Assembly (NCBI GenBank): GCA_910589155.1
Contig: CAJURY010000010.1
Location: 1 to 64,000 of the forward strand
Origin: an uncultured Oscillospiraceae bacterium
GTDB lineage: Bacteria > Bacillota > Clostridia > Oscillospirales > Oscillospiraceae
Length of the DNA: 64,000 bases
Direction of reading: 5' to 3'
The position numbers and the translations under genes were made by a program. The notes under the pieces are model-generated. The model saw nothing but the letters and a program-made list of their open reading frames with translations. It searched no databases and was not told the origin of the DNA. Shown here in pieces: positions 47,239 to 56,074 of the stretch (position 1 is the stretch's first letter; each line of letters opens with the position of its first letter).

Positions 47239-49563
47239 TTATTGTTTGATTTCTTCCATGGCGAAGCATTCGAAAATGTCGCCCTCTTTAATATCATTAT
47301 ACCCCGCAATGGACATACCGCATTCATAATTGGACGCAACTTCCCGCACAGAATCCTTAAACCGCTGCAAGGAGCCAATTTCTCCCTCATATACCACGAT
47401 ATTGTCCCGCAAAATACGAACCTTGCCGTCTCTTGTGACCTTGCCGTCTTTTACATAGCAGCCGGCAATGGTGCCGATGGCGGAGGCGCGGAAGGTCTGG
47501 CGCACCTCGGCGTGACCCAGCACCACTTCCTTGAATTTGGGCGCAAGCATACCCTTCATCGCGGACTCGATTTCGTTGATCGCGTCGTAAATGACCCGGT
47601 ACATCCGCATATCCACCTTGGAGCGCTGGGCGCTGGCGGAAGCCGCCGCGTCGGGGCGCACGTTGAAGCCAACGATAATGGCGTTGGCGGTGGAAGCCAG
47701 CAGAATGTCGCTTTCGTTGATGGCGCCAACACCCGCGTGAATCACCTTCACCCGGACTTCCTCGTTGGAAATCTTTTCCAGGCTGGCCTTCACCGCTTCG
47801 GCGGAGCCTTGCACGTCCGCCTTGACAATGAGGTTCAGCTCCTTCATTTCGCCCTCTTGCATCTTGGCAAAGAGGTTATCCAGGGTCACCTTGGTGTTCA
47901 GCTTAGCGGCGGCGTCCTTTTCCGCCTGCCGACGCTGCTCCACCAGCTCTCTTGCCATGCGCTCGTCGGTAACTGCGTCAAATTCGTCGCCGGGGGCGGG
48001 CACGTCTGCAAGGCCGGTAATTTCCACAGGGATGGAAGGGCCGGCTGTCTTGACCGTGCGCCCCTTATCGTCCATCATCACCCGGACGCGCCCCACGGCG
48101 GTACCCGCAATAATGGTATCGCCCTGATGGAGGGTACCGTTTTGCACCAGCAGCGTTGCAATGGGGCCTCTGGTCTTATCCAGACGAGCCTCAATCACGG
48201 TGCCCTTTGCCCGGCGGTTGGGATTGGCCTTCAGTTCCTGCACCTCGGCGGTGAGGATCACCATTTCCAGCAGCTCGTCGATGCCCTGCCGGGTCTTGGC
48301 GGAAATGGGACAAATGACCGTCTCGCCGCCCCATTCTTCGGGAATCAGCTCATATTCTGTGAGCTGCTGCTTGATACGGTCGGGGTTTGCCCCTTGCTTA
48401 TCCATTTTGTTGATGGCCACGATAATGGGAATTTTCGCTGCCTTGGCATGGTTGATGGCTTCCACGGTCTGGGGCATAATGCCGTCGTCCGCCGCCACCA
48501 CCAAAATGGCGATGTCCGTACACATGGCGCCTCTGGCGCGCATGGAGGTAAAGGCGGCGTGACCGGGGGTATCCAGGAAGGTAATGGGATTGCCGTTAAT
48601 CTGCACGGTATACGCGCCGATGTGCTGGGTAATGCCGCCGGCTTCCCCGGAAACCACATTAGTCTGGCGCACCGCATCCAGCAAACTGGTTTTGCCGTGG
48701 TCAACGTGACCCATAACAACCACAACCGGGCAGCGGGGCAAGAGTTCATCCTCGGTATCCACATGATCGTCGATGATGCGCTCTTCGATGGTGACGGTAA
48801 CTTCCTTTTCCACCCGGCAGCCCATTTCCGTTGCGATAAACTCGGCGGTTTCAAAGTCAATATTCTGGTTAATGCCCGCCATTACGCCGTTTTTCATCAA
48901 ATTCTTTATGACTTCGCCGGCGGTTTTCTTCATGCGGCTGGCCAGCTCGCCGACTGTAATTTCGTCAGGAATATGCACGGTAAGAGGTGTCTTCTTGATG
49001 ATTTCCATTTGCAGGCGGCGCATTTTTTCCTGCTCTTCATTGCGGGACTTATTCCCCTGGAACTTGCCGCCCTTTTTATTTTGCTGCTTTTTGCCGCCGA
49101 TCCGCTGCTTGCCGCCGGAATAATTTTGGGCGCGCTCGGAAATGAGGCTGTCAACCCGGTCGTCAAACCGCTCGGCGTTGACCCGGACGGCGGAGGTATC
49201 CACCACCCGGCGTTCCCGCTTGCGCTCCGGCTGCGCGGCATTCTGAGGCTTCTGCTCCGCCTTGGCGGGGGCGCTTTGGGTCTTGGGCGCTTCCGGCTTT
49301 CCGGCGGGTTTCGCTTCCTGCTTCTCCGCAACCGGCTTTTCCGGCTCCGCCTTCTTTTGGGTTACGGCAAAAACCTCTTCCAAAGAAGCGATTTGATTTT
49401 TCTTTGTAATGCAGTCAAACAGCACGTTGAGCTGCTCCTCCGTGAGCACCTGGCTGTAACTTTTAGGCTTTTCAAAAAAATTCGACAGAATTTCCGAAAC
49501 TTCCTTGGAAGCCATGCCAAAATCCGCAGCGACTTCCTTCACACGATACTTGATAAAACTCAT
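47239..49563 (-). CDS. infB: Translation initiation factor IF-2
   Basis: A 774-residue GTPase that places initiator tRNA on the 30S subunit. The N-terminal IF2_N module covers about 1-55 (YRVKEVAADFGMASKEVSEIL). A Lys/Glu/Pro/Ala-rich linker follows (about 60-185). The second IF2_N is near 196-245. The G domain from about 275 has GHVDHGKTSLLDAVR, DTPGHAAFTSMRARG and NKMDKQGANP. Domains II to IV with FNVRPDAAA complete the protein. GGAGG precedes the ATG. The usual operon position is kept. Confidence 0.97.
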   Translation of the reverse strand: MSFIKYRVKEVAADFGMASKEVSEILSNFFEKPKSYSQVLTEEQLNVLFDCITKKNQIASLEEVFAVTQKKAEPEKPVAEKQEAKPAGKPEAPKTQSAPAKAEQKPQNAAQPERKRERRVVDTSAVRVNAERFDDRVDSLISERAQNYSGGKQRIGGKKQQNKKGGKFQGNKSRNEEQEKMRRLQMEIIKKTPLTVHIPDEITVGELASRMKKTAGEVIKNLMKNGVMAGINQNIDFETAEFIATEMGCRVEKEVTVTIEERIIDDHVDTEDELLPRCPVVVVMGHVDHGKTSLLDAVRQTNVVSGEAGGITQHIGAYTVQINGNPITFLDTPGHAAFTSMRARGAMCTDIAILVVAADDGIMPQTVEAINHAKAAKIPIIVAINKMDKQGANPDRIKQQLTEYELIPEEWGGETVICPISAKTRQGIDELLEMVILTAEVQELKANPNRRAKGTVIEARLDKTRGPIATLLVQNGTLHQGDTIIAGTAVGRVRVMMDDKGRTVKTAGPSIPVEITGLADVPAPGDEFDAVTDERMARELVEQRRQAEKDAAAKLNTKVTLDNLFAKMQEGEMKELNLIVKADVQGSAEAVKASLEKISNEEVRVKVIHAGVGAINESDILLASTANAIIVGFNVRPDAAASASAQRSKVDMRMYRVIYDAINEIESAMKGMLAPKFKEVVLGHAEVRQTFRASAIGTIAGCYVKDGKVTRDGKVRILRDNIVVYEGEIGSLQRFKDSVREVASNYECGMSIAGYNDIKEGDIFECFAMEEIKQ

Positions 49564-49581
49564 ATTCTTCCACCTCCATAG

Positions 49582-50031
49582 TTACTTGGCGCCGTTTGGC
49601 TTTTTGCTGGATGCACTGGGCTTTTTGCCCCGCTTCAGATTGCTCTGATGGGCCTTTTCCTCCAACTGCCGCTGCCGCACCCGCTGGGTTCTGCGCTGCA
49701 AGTCGGCAAGCGCCGCCTCATACTTTTCAGGCTCGCCCAACGATTGCACAAAAGCCAGCGCCAGCGCCGGGTCGGTAATGGCGGCCATGGATAATTCCCG
49801 GCGCCCAATACACATGCCCATTTCATCCTTGGTGAAGGGACACACCAGGCATTGCTGCCCAGATCCCGCCACATAGCTTTTTGCCCGGCGGACAGCGTGC
49901 TCCGACGCGTCGCAGGCCACAACAACGAGCCTCGCGTGGCAAGCCCGCGCCGCCGCGCCGGTTGGCTCCTCGCCAACCTCCAGCCGTCCTGCCTTTCTGG
50001 CCAAAGACAGATAGTTTAATGCTTTATTCAT
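49582..50031 (-). CDS. ylxQ: L7Ae-like ribosomal protein YlxQ
   Basis: A 149-residue protein whose first about 95 residues form an L7Ae/L30e-type RNA-binding domain (MNKALNYLSLARKAGRLEVGEEP), with IGRRELSMAAI in the RNA-contact region. YlxQ binds kink-turn RNA in Bacillus. A Lys/Arg-rich tail (QRRTQRVRQRQLEEKAHQSN to SSKKPNGAK) extends the usual about 100 residues. The ATG at 50031 overlaps the end of rnpM by eight bases, which supports coupling. Confidence 0.87.
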   Translation of the reverse strand: MNKALNYLSLARKAGRLEVGEEPTGAAARACHARLVVVACDASEHAVRRAKSYVAGSGQQCLVCPFTKDEMGMCIGRRELSMAAITDPALALAFVQSLGEPEKYEAALADLQRRTQRVRQRQLEEKAHQSNLKRGKKPSASSKKPNGAK

Positions 50032-50296
50032 TGCCGCGCGCCTCCAATTCCGCCGTGAGCGCCTGCAACAGCGTCTCCGGCACCTCAACTTCCAGGCTGC
50101 GTGAGATGGCGCGGGAGCGGATCGCCTTTTTCAGGCAATCGGGATTGGGGCAGATGTACATTCCCCGTCCCGGCGCTTTTCCTTTCAAATCCATGGAAAC
50201 GCTTCCTTCCGGCGAGCGCACCACCCGCACCAGTTCCTTTTTCGGCTTCCGTTCCCGGCAGCCCATGCACTGGCGCATAGGGATTTTTCTCTGCAT
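50024..50296 (-). CDS. rnpM: YlxR/RnpM (DUF448), RNase P-associated RNA-binding protein
   Basis: A 90-residue DUF448 protein. It shows the MRQCMGCRERKPKKELVRVV signature at about residues 7-26 and GRGMYICPNPDCLKKAIR at about 44-61. In Bacillus the family member binds RNase P RNA and modulates its activity. I chose the ATG at 50296 because GGAGG lies nine bases upstream. It sits between nusA and ylxQ in the standard order. Confidence 0.93.
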   Translation of the reverse strand: MQRKIPMRQCMGCRERKPKKELVRVVRSPEGSVSMDLKGKAPGRGMYICPNPDCLKKAIRSRAISRSLEVEVPETLLQALTAELEARGNE

Positions 50297-50331
50297 CTGA
50301 AGCAGCCTCCTTTCTATTTGCATCCCGATTT

Positions 50332-51525
50332 TTACGCTTGCGCGGATTCCTCCGGGAATTCTTCCACAAGTTCTTCTGCGATTTCTTCCAACTCTTCCTC
50401 CGCCTGCTCCTGGGCTACCGCCTGAGACGCGGGTCGAATATCAATCTTGCAGGAGGTGAGTCTTGCCGCCAGCCGGGCGTTTTGGCCTTCCTTGCCAATG
50501 GCGAGACTGAGCTGCTCGTCGGGCACCACCACCCGGCAGGCTTTCTGGCCGGGCACCATGGTAACGGACACAACCTCGGCTGGAGCCAGCGCCGCCGCCA
50601 CATACTGGCAAAGATCCTCGCTCCACACCACGATGTCCATTTTTTCTCCGTGCAGCTCGTTCACAATGGCGCTGACGCGGCCGCCTCTGGGACCCACGCA
50701 GGCGCCGACAGGATCGATATTTTCCTCCATGGCCCGCACCGCCATTTTAGAGCGGGAGCCGGGTTCTCTGGCAATGTTGCGGATTTCCACCAGACCGGAG
50801 GCAATTTCCGGCACTTCCAGTTCAAAGAGCCGGCGCACCACATTGGGATGGGTGCGGGATACCGCTACCATGGGACCGCGGCTTGCTTTATGCACATCCA
50901 CCACATACACCCGGATATGATCGCCCTCGGCGTATTCCTCGCCGGGAATCTGCTCGCTGGCGCGAAGCAGCGCGTCGGAATGCTCGCCGTTTTCCGTGCC
51001 AATGCGGATCATCATGTCATGATTTTGGGGGTTAATCCGCAGAACCGTACCGGTGAGCAGCTCCTGGGTCTTGGAAGAATAGCTTTCATACACCGCGCCC
51101 CGCTCCGCTTCCCGGATACCCTGAATAATCACCTGCTTAGCAGTCTGGGCGGCGATGCGGCCAAACCGGGCAATATCCACAGGCACATAAACCGTGCCGC
51201 CAATCTGCGCGGCAGAGTCAAAGTTTCTCGCCTGATCCAGCGTCATTTCCATAGCGGTATCCTCCAGTTCCTCCACCACGGTATACTGCTGGCGCACGGA
51301 CATGGAATGATCCGTGAGGTCAACAATGACGTTTTCCGCAGGCACCTGCCGGTGATCCTCGCGATCCTTCCGATAGGCGTTCACCAGCGCCTGCTTGATT
51401 TTGTCCACCATATAGTCTACGGGGATGCCCCGTTCCTTTTCCAGCATCCGCAGCGCGGCGAAAATCTCCATATACATGGCGGGTTCCGGCGCTTTTGTCT
51501 CTTTTTTCTTTGTTGCTCTGGGCAT
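50332..51525 (-). CDS. nusA: Transcription termination/antitermination factor NusA
   Basis: A 397-residue RNA-polymerase-binding factor. The N-terminal polymerase-binding domain is about 15-150 (AMYMEIFAALRMLEKERGIP). An S1 domain lies at about 150-220 (TGTVLRINPQNHDMMIRIGT). KH1 and KH2 lie between about 240 and 365 (DPVGACVGPRGGRVSAIVNEL and LSLAIGKEGQNARLAARLT). The C-terminal tail is very acidic (EQAEEELEEIAEELVEEFPE). I chose the ATG at 51525 because AGGAGG lies nine bases upstream; the earlier ATG touches that site. A longer frame to 51726 is antisense to rimP coding. Confidence 0.96.
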   Translation of the reverse strand: MPRATKKKETKAPEPAMYMEIFAALRMLEKERGIPVDYMVDKIKQALVNAYRKDREDHRQVPAENVIVDLTDHSMSVRQQYTVVEELEDTAMEMTLDQARNFDSAAQIGGTVYVPVDIARFGRIAAQTAKQVIIQGIREAERGAVYESYSSKTQELLTGTVLRINPQNHDMMIRIGTENGEHSDALLRASEQIPGEEYAEGDHIRVYVVDVHKASRGPMVAVSRTHPNVVRRLFELEVPEIASGLVEIRNIAREPGSRSKMAVRAMEENIDPVGACVGPRGGRVSAIVNELHGEKMDIVVWSEDLCQYVAAALAPAEVVSVTMVPGQKACRVVVPDEQLSLAIGKEGQNARLAARLTSCKIDIRPASQAVAQEQAEEELEEIAEELVEEFPEESAQA

Positions 51526-51541
51526 TTTTCCCATCCTCCTG

Positions 51542-51997
51542 TTAGAATTCCACCCGGAGCCGCACCAAAGCGACCTCCGATTTTTCAAAAGTGAGCTGCT
51601 TTCCGTTTTGCAGCAAAATGGTAATGTTACCGTCTTCGTAGCCTTCCAGCTTCCCTGCAAATTCCTTGCTGCCGTCTTTGGGGCGGTACAGCCGCACCAG
51701 CACGGCGCTGCCAAGAAAGCGTTCAAAATCCGCCGGCCGTTTCAGCGTCCGCTCCAATCCCGCGGAGCACACTTCAAAATGATAGCTGTCTGGAATGGGG
51801 TCTTTTTCATCCAGAATGGGGTCAACCGCTCTGGAAATGCGCTCGCAGTCATTGATGTCCACACCGCCGTCTTTGTCGATATACAGCCGCAAGAACCAGT
51901 CCGCGCCTTCTCGGACGTATTCCACATCCCACAGCGTGCAGCCGTTTTCCAGCACCACCGGTTCCGCAAAGGAACGCACAAGGTCAACAATTTTCAA
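51542..51997 (-). CDS. rimP: Ribosome maturation factor RimP
   Basis: A 151-residue factor for 30S assembly. It shows VLENGCTLWDVEYVREGADWFLRLYIDKDGGV (about 16-47, the RimP_N domain) and CERISRAVDPILDE, then an SH3-like C-terminal domain (SAVLVRLYRPKDGSKEFAGKLEGY). A TTG start is supported by AAGGAG seven bases before it. It heads the rimP-nusA-infB operon, with a promoter and UUCG hairpin in its leader. Confidence 0.94.
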   Translation of the reverse strand: MKIVDLVRSFAEPVVLENGCTLWDVEYVREGADWFLRLYIDKDGGVDINDCERISRAVDPILDEKDPIPDSYHFEVCSAGLERTLKRPADFERFLGSAVLVRLYRPKDGSKEFAGKLEGYEDGNITILLQNGKQLTFEKSEVALVRLRVEF

Positions 51998-52019
51998 GGC
52001 GAAGCTCCTTCCTCAGTAA

Positions 52020-52047
52020 GAAAGAGAGGGGCGAACCCCTCTCTTTC
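52020..52047 (-). promoter_or_regulatory. Leader hairpin with UUCG tetraloop before rimP
   Basis: On the minus strand a perfect 12-bp stem (GAAAGAGAGGGG and its complement) closes on TTCG, 22 bases before the rimP start and just upstream of its ribosome binding site. No T run follows, so it is not a standard terminator. NusA operons are often autogenously controlled in the leader; this hairpin is a candidate element for that or for mRNA stability. Confidence 0.5.
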
Positions 52048-52072
52048 GTAAAATATACGTTAGATTGCTTTC

Positions 52073-52101
52073 ATTATAGCACTCTACGAACCGTTTTGCA
52101 A
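52073..52101 (-). promoter_or_regulatory. Promoter of the rimP-nusA-infB operon
   Basis: On the minus strand, TTGCAA (52096-52101), 17 bases and a perfect TATAAT (52073-52078). Confidence 0.7.
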
Positions 52102-52357
52102 GGGGAATTTAGCAGAAAAATAACATTTTCTGGAAAGTTTTTCTGTAATTTCTCCCACTTTTGTGAATTGCCTTAACTGTAGGCCACGGTCATCACCGCG
52201 TCGGGCGCATGTAAATTTGAAACGCAGTGGTTTTATCAACCATTTCCTGCCTGCCGGCCTGTAGCCGCCCATAGAAATTGTCTCCCAACTGCCGGACACA
52301 CGGTTTTCCCTCTATGGTACGGACAAAACGCGCCCCTTGCGTTGCTTAAATTACCCT
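52102..52357. other. Unexplained structured intergenic stretch
   Basis: About 255 bases between the HAD gene and the rimP promoter. Read on the minus strand it contains several nested complementarities: CCATAGA with TCTATGG (52270-52318), GGTT GATAAA ACC (near 52228) and CGGT GATG ACCG (near 52190). A 71-residue frame spans it but reads unlike a protein. It may be an RNA element or a decayed sequence. I recognise no known RNA family. Confidence 0.3.
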
Positions 52358-52984
52358 TCATACATACGCCAAAACATCTGAAAAAGCCGCGAGCTTTCCC
52401 AGGTGGCAATCGGAATGCCCAAAACCGTAGGAAGCCCAGAGGAAAGGAATCCCTGCCTTGATGGCGGACTGCTGGTCGGTTTGGGTGTCGCCTACATAAA
52501 CGCCGGAGGCAATCCCCCATTTTTCCAAAAGGGCGCGGATATTTTCCACTTTGCTCTTGTTCGTATCGCCGCAGCACAAATGATCGGTGAAATAGGGGGA
52601 AAATCCGGTTTTTTCCAGAAAAAGGTTCATGTATGGCCGTTCGCAGTTGCTCACCAGAAACAGCCGATGACTTTGGGCAAGCTTCTGGAGGGTTTCCGCT
52701 ACGCCGTCATAGAGAATTTGGCAGGGGCTTTCCGCCAGAACCTCGTTTTCCCCTTGGAAGCATTTGTCAATCAGCCAGTACCGCTGTTCCGGTGGCAAAT
52801 GAGGCAAAAACCGGTCGGCAATTTCTTTTTGCGTCTTGCCGAACAAGGGGGTAATTTCCGCGACGGTAGCCGCCGCCCGCCCGCCGTCGTACTTGAAAAG
52901 GGCGCGGTTCCAGCCCTCGGCTACCAAAGCGCGGGAATCCCACAAGGTACCGTCAATATCTAAAAGGACGCTTTCAAATTTCAT
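52358..52984 (-). CDS. HAD-family phosphatase
   Basis: A 208-residue HAD hydrolase resembling phosphoglycolate phosphatases. Motif I is LLDIDGTLWDSRA (residues 7-19), with Trp after the usual Thr-Leu. Motif II is LVSNCE (near residue 110), motif III a lysine in NKSKVEN, and motif IV VYVGDTQTDQQSA (near residue 164). A helical cap lies at about 20-85. The start overlaps the MATE stop by 11 bases, so the gene is translated in the udk-MATE-HAD operon. The substrate is unknown; a nucleotide or sugar phosphate would fit the neighbours. Confidence 0.87.
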   Translation of the reverse strand: MKFESVLLDIDGTLWDSRALVAEGWNRALFKYDGGRAAATVAEITPLFGKTQKEIADRFLPHLPPEQRYWLIDKCFQGENEVLAESPCQILYDGVAETLQKLAQSHRLFLVSNCERPYMNLFLEKTGFSPYFTDHLCCGDTNKSKVENIRALLEKWGIASGVYVGDTQTDQQSAIKAGIPFLWASYGFGHSDCHLGKLAAFSDVLAYV

Positions 52985-54362
52985 GCTTTTGCTCCTTCAT
53001 TTGCCGCAAAACCTTGCGGAAACTCAAGGTGAAGGTAATGACCGTGGTGGCGACGGCGATGGCGTCCGCCACCGGCTCCGCCAGAAATACCGCCATAACC
53101 TTCTGTTCCATAGAAGAAAAGAACGCGGGCAGCAGGAAAATCAGGGGAATCAGCAAAATGATTTTCCGAAGCACCGCCAAAAACAAAGAGGTTTTCGCGT
53201 TGCCCAAGGCGATAAAGGTTTGCTGGCAGGCAATCTGTGCGCCGAATACCAGCGTGGCCGCCATATAAATGCGCATGGCCCAGGCGGTATAGGCAATGAG
53301 CGTTCCGTCGGTCATGAAGATTTTGGCGAAAATCTGGGGTACGCCCATAGCCAGTACCCAAAGGACGAAGGAATACAAAAGGCTCGCCCGCAGCAGGAGG
53401 AAAAACGCTTTTTTCACCCGTTCCGCGTTGCCCGCGCCGTAGTTGTAGCTGACCAGCGGCTGGGTGCCTTGGGTGAGTCCCTGCAAGGGCAGCATCGCCA
53501 TTTGCATCACCGTGGCCAGCACTGTCATGGCCCCCACGGCCATATCTCCGCCGAACCGCTGCAAAGAGGAATTAAAGCAAATGGAAATCACGCCCTCTGT
53601 GGACTGCATCACAAAAGGAGAAAGCCCCAAGGCAAGGCAGGGGGCGTACAGCCGCCAGCGAATGGGCAGATTTTCTTTTTGAATGCGCAAGGTCGTTTTC
53701 TTGCCCAGCAAAAACCGCAGTACCCACGCGGCGGAAATGGCCTGAGAGATGACGGTGGCCAAAGCCGCGCCCCGCACGCCCATATGGCAGGCAAAAATCA
53801 AAATGGGGTCTAAAATAATATTGGTAACAGCGCCAAGGAGCACGCTGAGCATGGAAACGGTGGTAAAACCCTGGGCGGTAATAAAGGCGTTGAGTCCCAG
53901 GGAAATGGACACAAAAATGGTGCCGCAGGCATACAGGTTCATGTACTGCGTGGCGTAGCCGATGGTATCCGGGCTTGCGCCAAAGGACAAAAGCATTGGC
54001 CGATTCAAAAGCAAAAGCAGGGCGGTGAGAAAAAGGCTGACGGCAATCACGCCGGTGGTACAGTTGCCAAGAACCTGCTCCGCCTGCTTTTTTTCGCCTC
54101 TGCCCAGCAAAATGGAGGCTCGAGTGGCGCCACCCATAGCGGTGAGGGAGGCAAAGGCGGACACAATCATAATAAGGCTCATGCAAACGCCCACGCCGGT
54201 GAGAGCGGTTTCTCCAATCTCAGGAATATGGCCGATGTACACCCGATCCACCATATTATAAAGGGCGTTGATCAGTTGAGCGGTGATGGTGGGAAGGGAC
54301 AGCTTGAAAATTAACTTTCCTACGCTACCCTCCCCCAAATTGACGGGTTTCGACTGTTTCAT
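52974..54362 (-). CDS. MATE-family multidrug/cation antiporter
   Basis: A 462-residue membrane exporter with about 12 helices. It opens LGEGSVGKLIFKLSLPTITAQLINALYNMVDRVYIGH, the classical NorM/MepA-like start. FITAQGFTTVSMLSVLLGAVTNIILDPIL and LQGLTQGTQPLVSYNYGAGN are the paired repeats of the two halves. It probably uses Na+ or H+ to expel cationic drugs or metabolites. The ATG overlaps the udk stop (ATGA). Its place between a nucleoside kinase and a phosphatase is unusual. Confidence 0.94.
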   Translation of the reverse strand: MKQSKPVNLGEGSVGKLIFKLSLPTITAQLINALYNMVDRVYIGHIPEIGETALTGVGVCMSLIMIVSAFASLTAMGGATRASILLGRGEKKQAEQVLGNCTTGVIAVSLFLTALLLLLNRPMLLSFGASPDTIGYATQYMNLYACGTIFVSISLGLNAFITAQGFTTVSMLSVLLGAVTNIILDPILIFACHMGVRGAALATVISQAISAAWVLRFLLGKKTTLRIQKENLPIRWRLYAPCLALGLSPFVMQSTEGVISICFNSSLQRFGGDMAVGAMTVLATVMQMAMLPLQGLTQGTQPLVSYNYGAGNAERVKKAFFLLLRASLLYSFVLWVLAMGVPQIFAKIFMTDGTLIAYTAWAMRIYMAATLVFGAQIACQQTFIALGNAKTSLFLAVLRKIILLIPLIFLLPAFFSSMEQKVMAVFLAEPVADAIAVATTVITFTLSFRKVLRQMKEQKHEI

Positions 54363-54988
54363 AAAAGATCTCCTTTTCCAAGATGCTGCCCAATGCGGTT
54401 CATAATCATATCCAGAGCCACCAGGTTTTTGCCGCCCTCCAGAACGATGAGGTCGGCGTAGCGTTTGCTTGGCTCCACATACTGGTCGTGCATGGGCTTT
54501 ACCGTGGTTTGGTACTGCATCAGCACGGATTCCAGGGTGCGCCCGCGCTTGTTCACGTCCCTTTTAATCCGGCGGCACAGACGAACGTCCGCGTCGGTGT
54601 CAACGAAAATTTTGATGTCCATTTTGTCCCGCAGGGACTTATTTTCAAAGATCAAAATGCCCTCCACCACAATGACGTTTTTCGGTTCGATACGGATAAC
54701 CTCGTCGCTGCGATTATGTACGGTAAAATCATAAACCGGGCAGTCGATTGCTTTGCCCTGGCGGAGCTGCTCCAATTGCCGCACCATGAGCTGGGTGTCA
54801 AACGCCGCCGGTTCGTCGTAATTCAGCTTACAGCGCTCCTCAAAGGGCAGCTCGTCGCGCCGTTTATAATAATTATCGTGGCTGATGACAGCAATCTGCG
54901 CTCCAAAACGACTGATAATGTTTTTCATCAAGGTCGTTTTGCCGCTGCCGCTACCGCCTGCAATGCCGATGACCAATACCTGTGCCAT
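54359..54988 (-). CDS. udk: Uridine kinase
   Basis: A 209-residue kinase phosphorylating uridine and cytidine in the salvage pathway. The Walker A is GIAGGSGSGKTTLMKN (about residues 8-23). ISHDNYYKRRDELPFEERCKLNYDEP holds the nucleoside-binding region, and VVEGILIFENKSLRDKMDIKIFVD with RLCRRIKRDVNKRGR completes the signature. It heads the udk-MATE-HAD operon and lies 135 bases downstream of the nucleoside ABC transporter genes on the same strand, a logical link to uptake. Confidence 0.96.
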   Translation of the reverse strand: MAQVLVIGIAGGSGSGKTTLMKNIISRFGAQIAVISHDNYYKRRDELPFEERCKLNYDEPAAFDTQLMVRQLEQLRQGKAIDCPVYDFTVHNRSDEVIRIEPKNVIVVEGILIFENKSLRDKMDIKIFVDTDADVRLCRRIKRDVNKRGRTLESVLMQYQTTVKPMHDQYVEPSKRYADLIVLEGGKNLVALDMIMNRIGQHLGKGDLL

Positions 54989-55057
54989 ACCATCCCCGCC
55001 TTTTTATTTTATATGGATATTATAGCGTTTCTTGCCGCAAAAGGAAAGTCCCATTTT

Positions 55058-55096
55058 AAAAAGGCGCACTCCGCTTTACGCGGCAGCACCCCCGCC
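55058..55096 (-). terminator. Terminator of the nucleoside transporter operon
   Basis: On the minus strand an imperfect stem, GGCGGGGGTGCTGCCGC with GCGGAGTGCGCC, is followed by five T residues, about 28 bases past the second permease stop. Confidence 0.6.
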
Positions 55097-55123
55097 GGAG
55101 TTCCAGCGAGGGCGCGCAGGGAT

Positions 55124-56074
55124 TTACTTTACGACAAGCTTTTTTCTATGGCGCTTTCTGGCAAGCAGCGCAAAGACCACAAGCCCCAGAATCGTCACCA
55201 CATAGGGAATGGGAGAAACCAAATTGGAATCCACGCCAACGGCGGAAACCTTCACGCCCAGCGCCTGGGCAAAGCCGAACAGCAGCGCCGACAGCATAGA
55301 GCCGAGGGGCTCGCCATTGCCCATAGCCTGCGCCGCCAGAGCGATAAAGCCCCGGCCGGCCACCATGTCCTGAGACCAGCCCATAGAGTAGTACATACTC
55401 ATAAACGCACCGCCGAAGCCCGCCATCGCCCCGGAAAAGGCAATGGCAATATAGCGGATACCGGAAACGCTCACGCCTACGGATGCGGCGGCGTTGGGAT
55501 TTTCCCCCACAGAGCGGATATTTAAGCCCAGAGGCGTCTTATACAGCATGAACCAGGTGCAAAACACCATGAAAAAGGCAAGATACGTCAGCACGCTGTG
55601 CCCGGAGAAAATGGGACCCAGAACGGGAACGCTTTTCAGCAAGGGAATCTCCACCGTAGGAATTTGCAGCTTTTGGGTGATGAGGGAGGTAGTGGAGGCC
55701 ATAGCCGAACCTTCCGTGAGATTGGTAATGACGTTGACCAGAAACAGCGTGCCGCCGCCTCCAATCATATTCACGGCGATACCGGTGAGAATCACATCCG
55801 TGCGCAGCTTGAAGGCAAAAAAGCCCATGAAAAGCCCCATGAAAATACCCACAAGCACCGCCGCCAGCACGCCCACCAGCCAGCTTCCGCTCCAGTAGGC
55901 GGACAAGGAGCCGAACAGCGCGGACACCATCATCATGCCCTCCAGACCGATGTTGGCAAAGCCCGCCTTTTCCACCACCACCGCGCCCAGGGTGGCGAAC
56001 AAAACGGGGGCGGAAATGCGGAAAATGGAATAGAAAAAGTCCGTTGTAAAAAGCATGGACAAAAAGTTACCCAT
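55124..56074 (-). CDS. ABC transporter permease 2, nucleoside (BMP) type
   Basis: A 316-residue BPD_transp_2-type permease with about eight helices. It shows FATLGAVVVEKAGFANIGLEGMMM near residues 23-46, the typical motif of NupQ/YufQ-like subunits. GLNIRSVGENPNAAASVGVSV is the cytoplasmic coupling loop near residue 183. It ends in a basic tail (ARKRHRKKLVVK). Its start overlaps the first permease by eight bases. With the partner permease, ATPase and lipoprotein it imports nucleosides. Confidence 0.93.
   Translation of the reverse strand: MGNFLSMLFTTDFFYSIFRISAPVLFATLGAVVVEKAGFANIGLEGMMMVSALFGSLSAYWSGSWLVGVLAAVLVGIFMGLFMGFFAFKLRTDVILTGIAVNMIGGGGTLFLVNVITNLTEGSAMASTTSLITQKLQIPTVEIPLLKSVPVLGPIFSGHSVLTYLAFFMVFCTWFMLYKTPLGLNIRSVGENPNAAASVGVSVSGIRYIAIAFSGAMAGFGGAFMSMYYSMGWSQDMVAGRGFIALAAQAMGNGEPLGSMLSALLFGFAQALGVKVSAVGVDSNLVSPIPYVVTILGLVVFALLARKRHRKKLVVK

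Noticed and set aside
47128..49581. 817-residue plus-strand frame opposite infB
   Set aside because: Antisense shadow of infB; no ribosome binding site or domain.
52084..52299. 71-residue minus-strand frame upstream of the rimP promoter
   Set aside because: No convincing ribosome binding site, the composition is unlike a protein, and it overlaps the rimP promoter.
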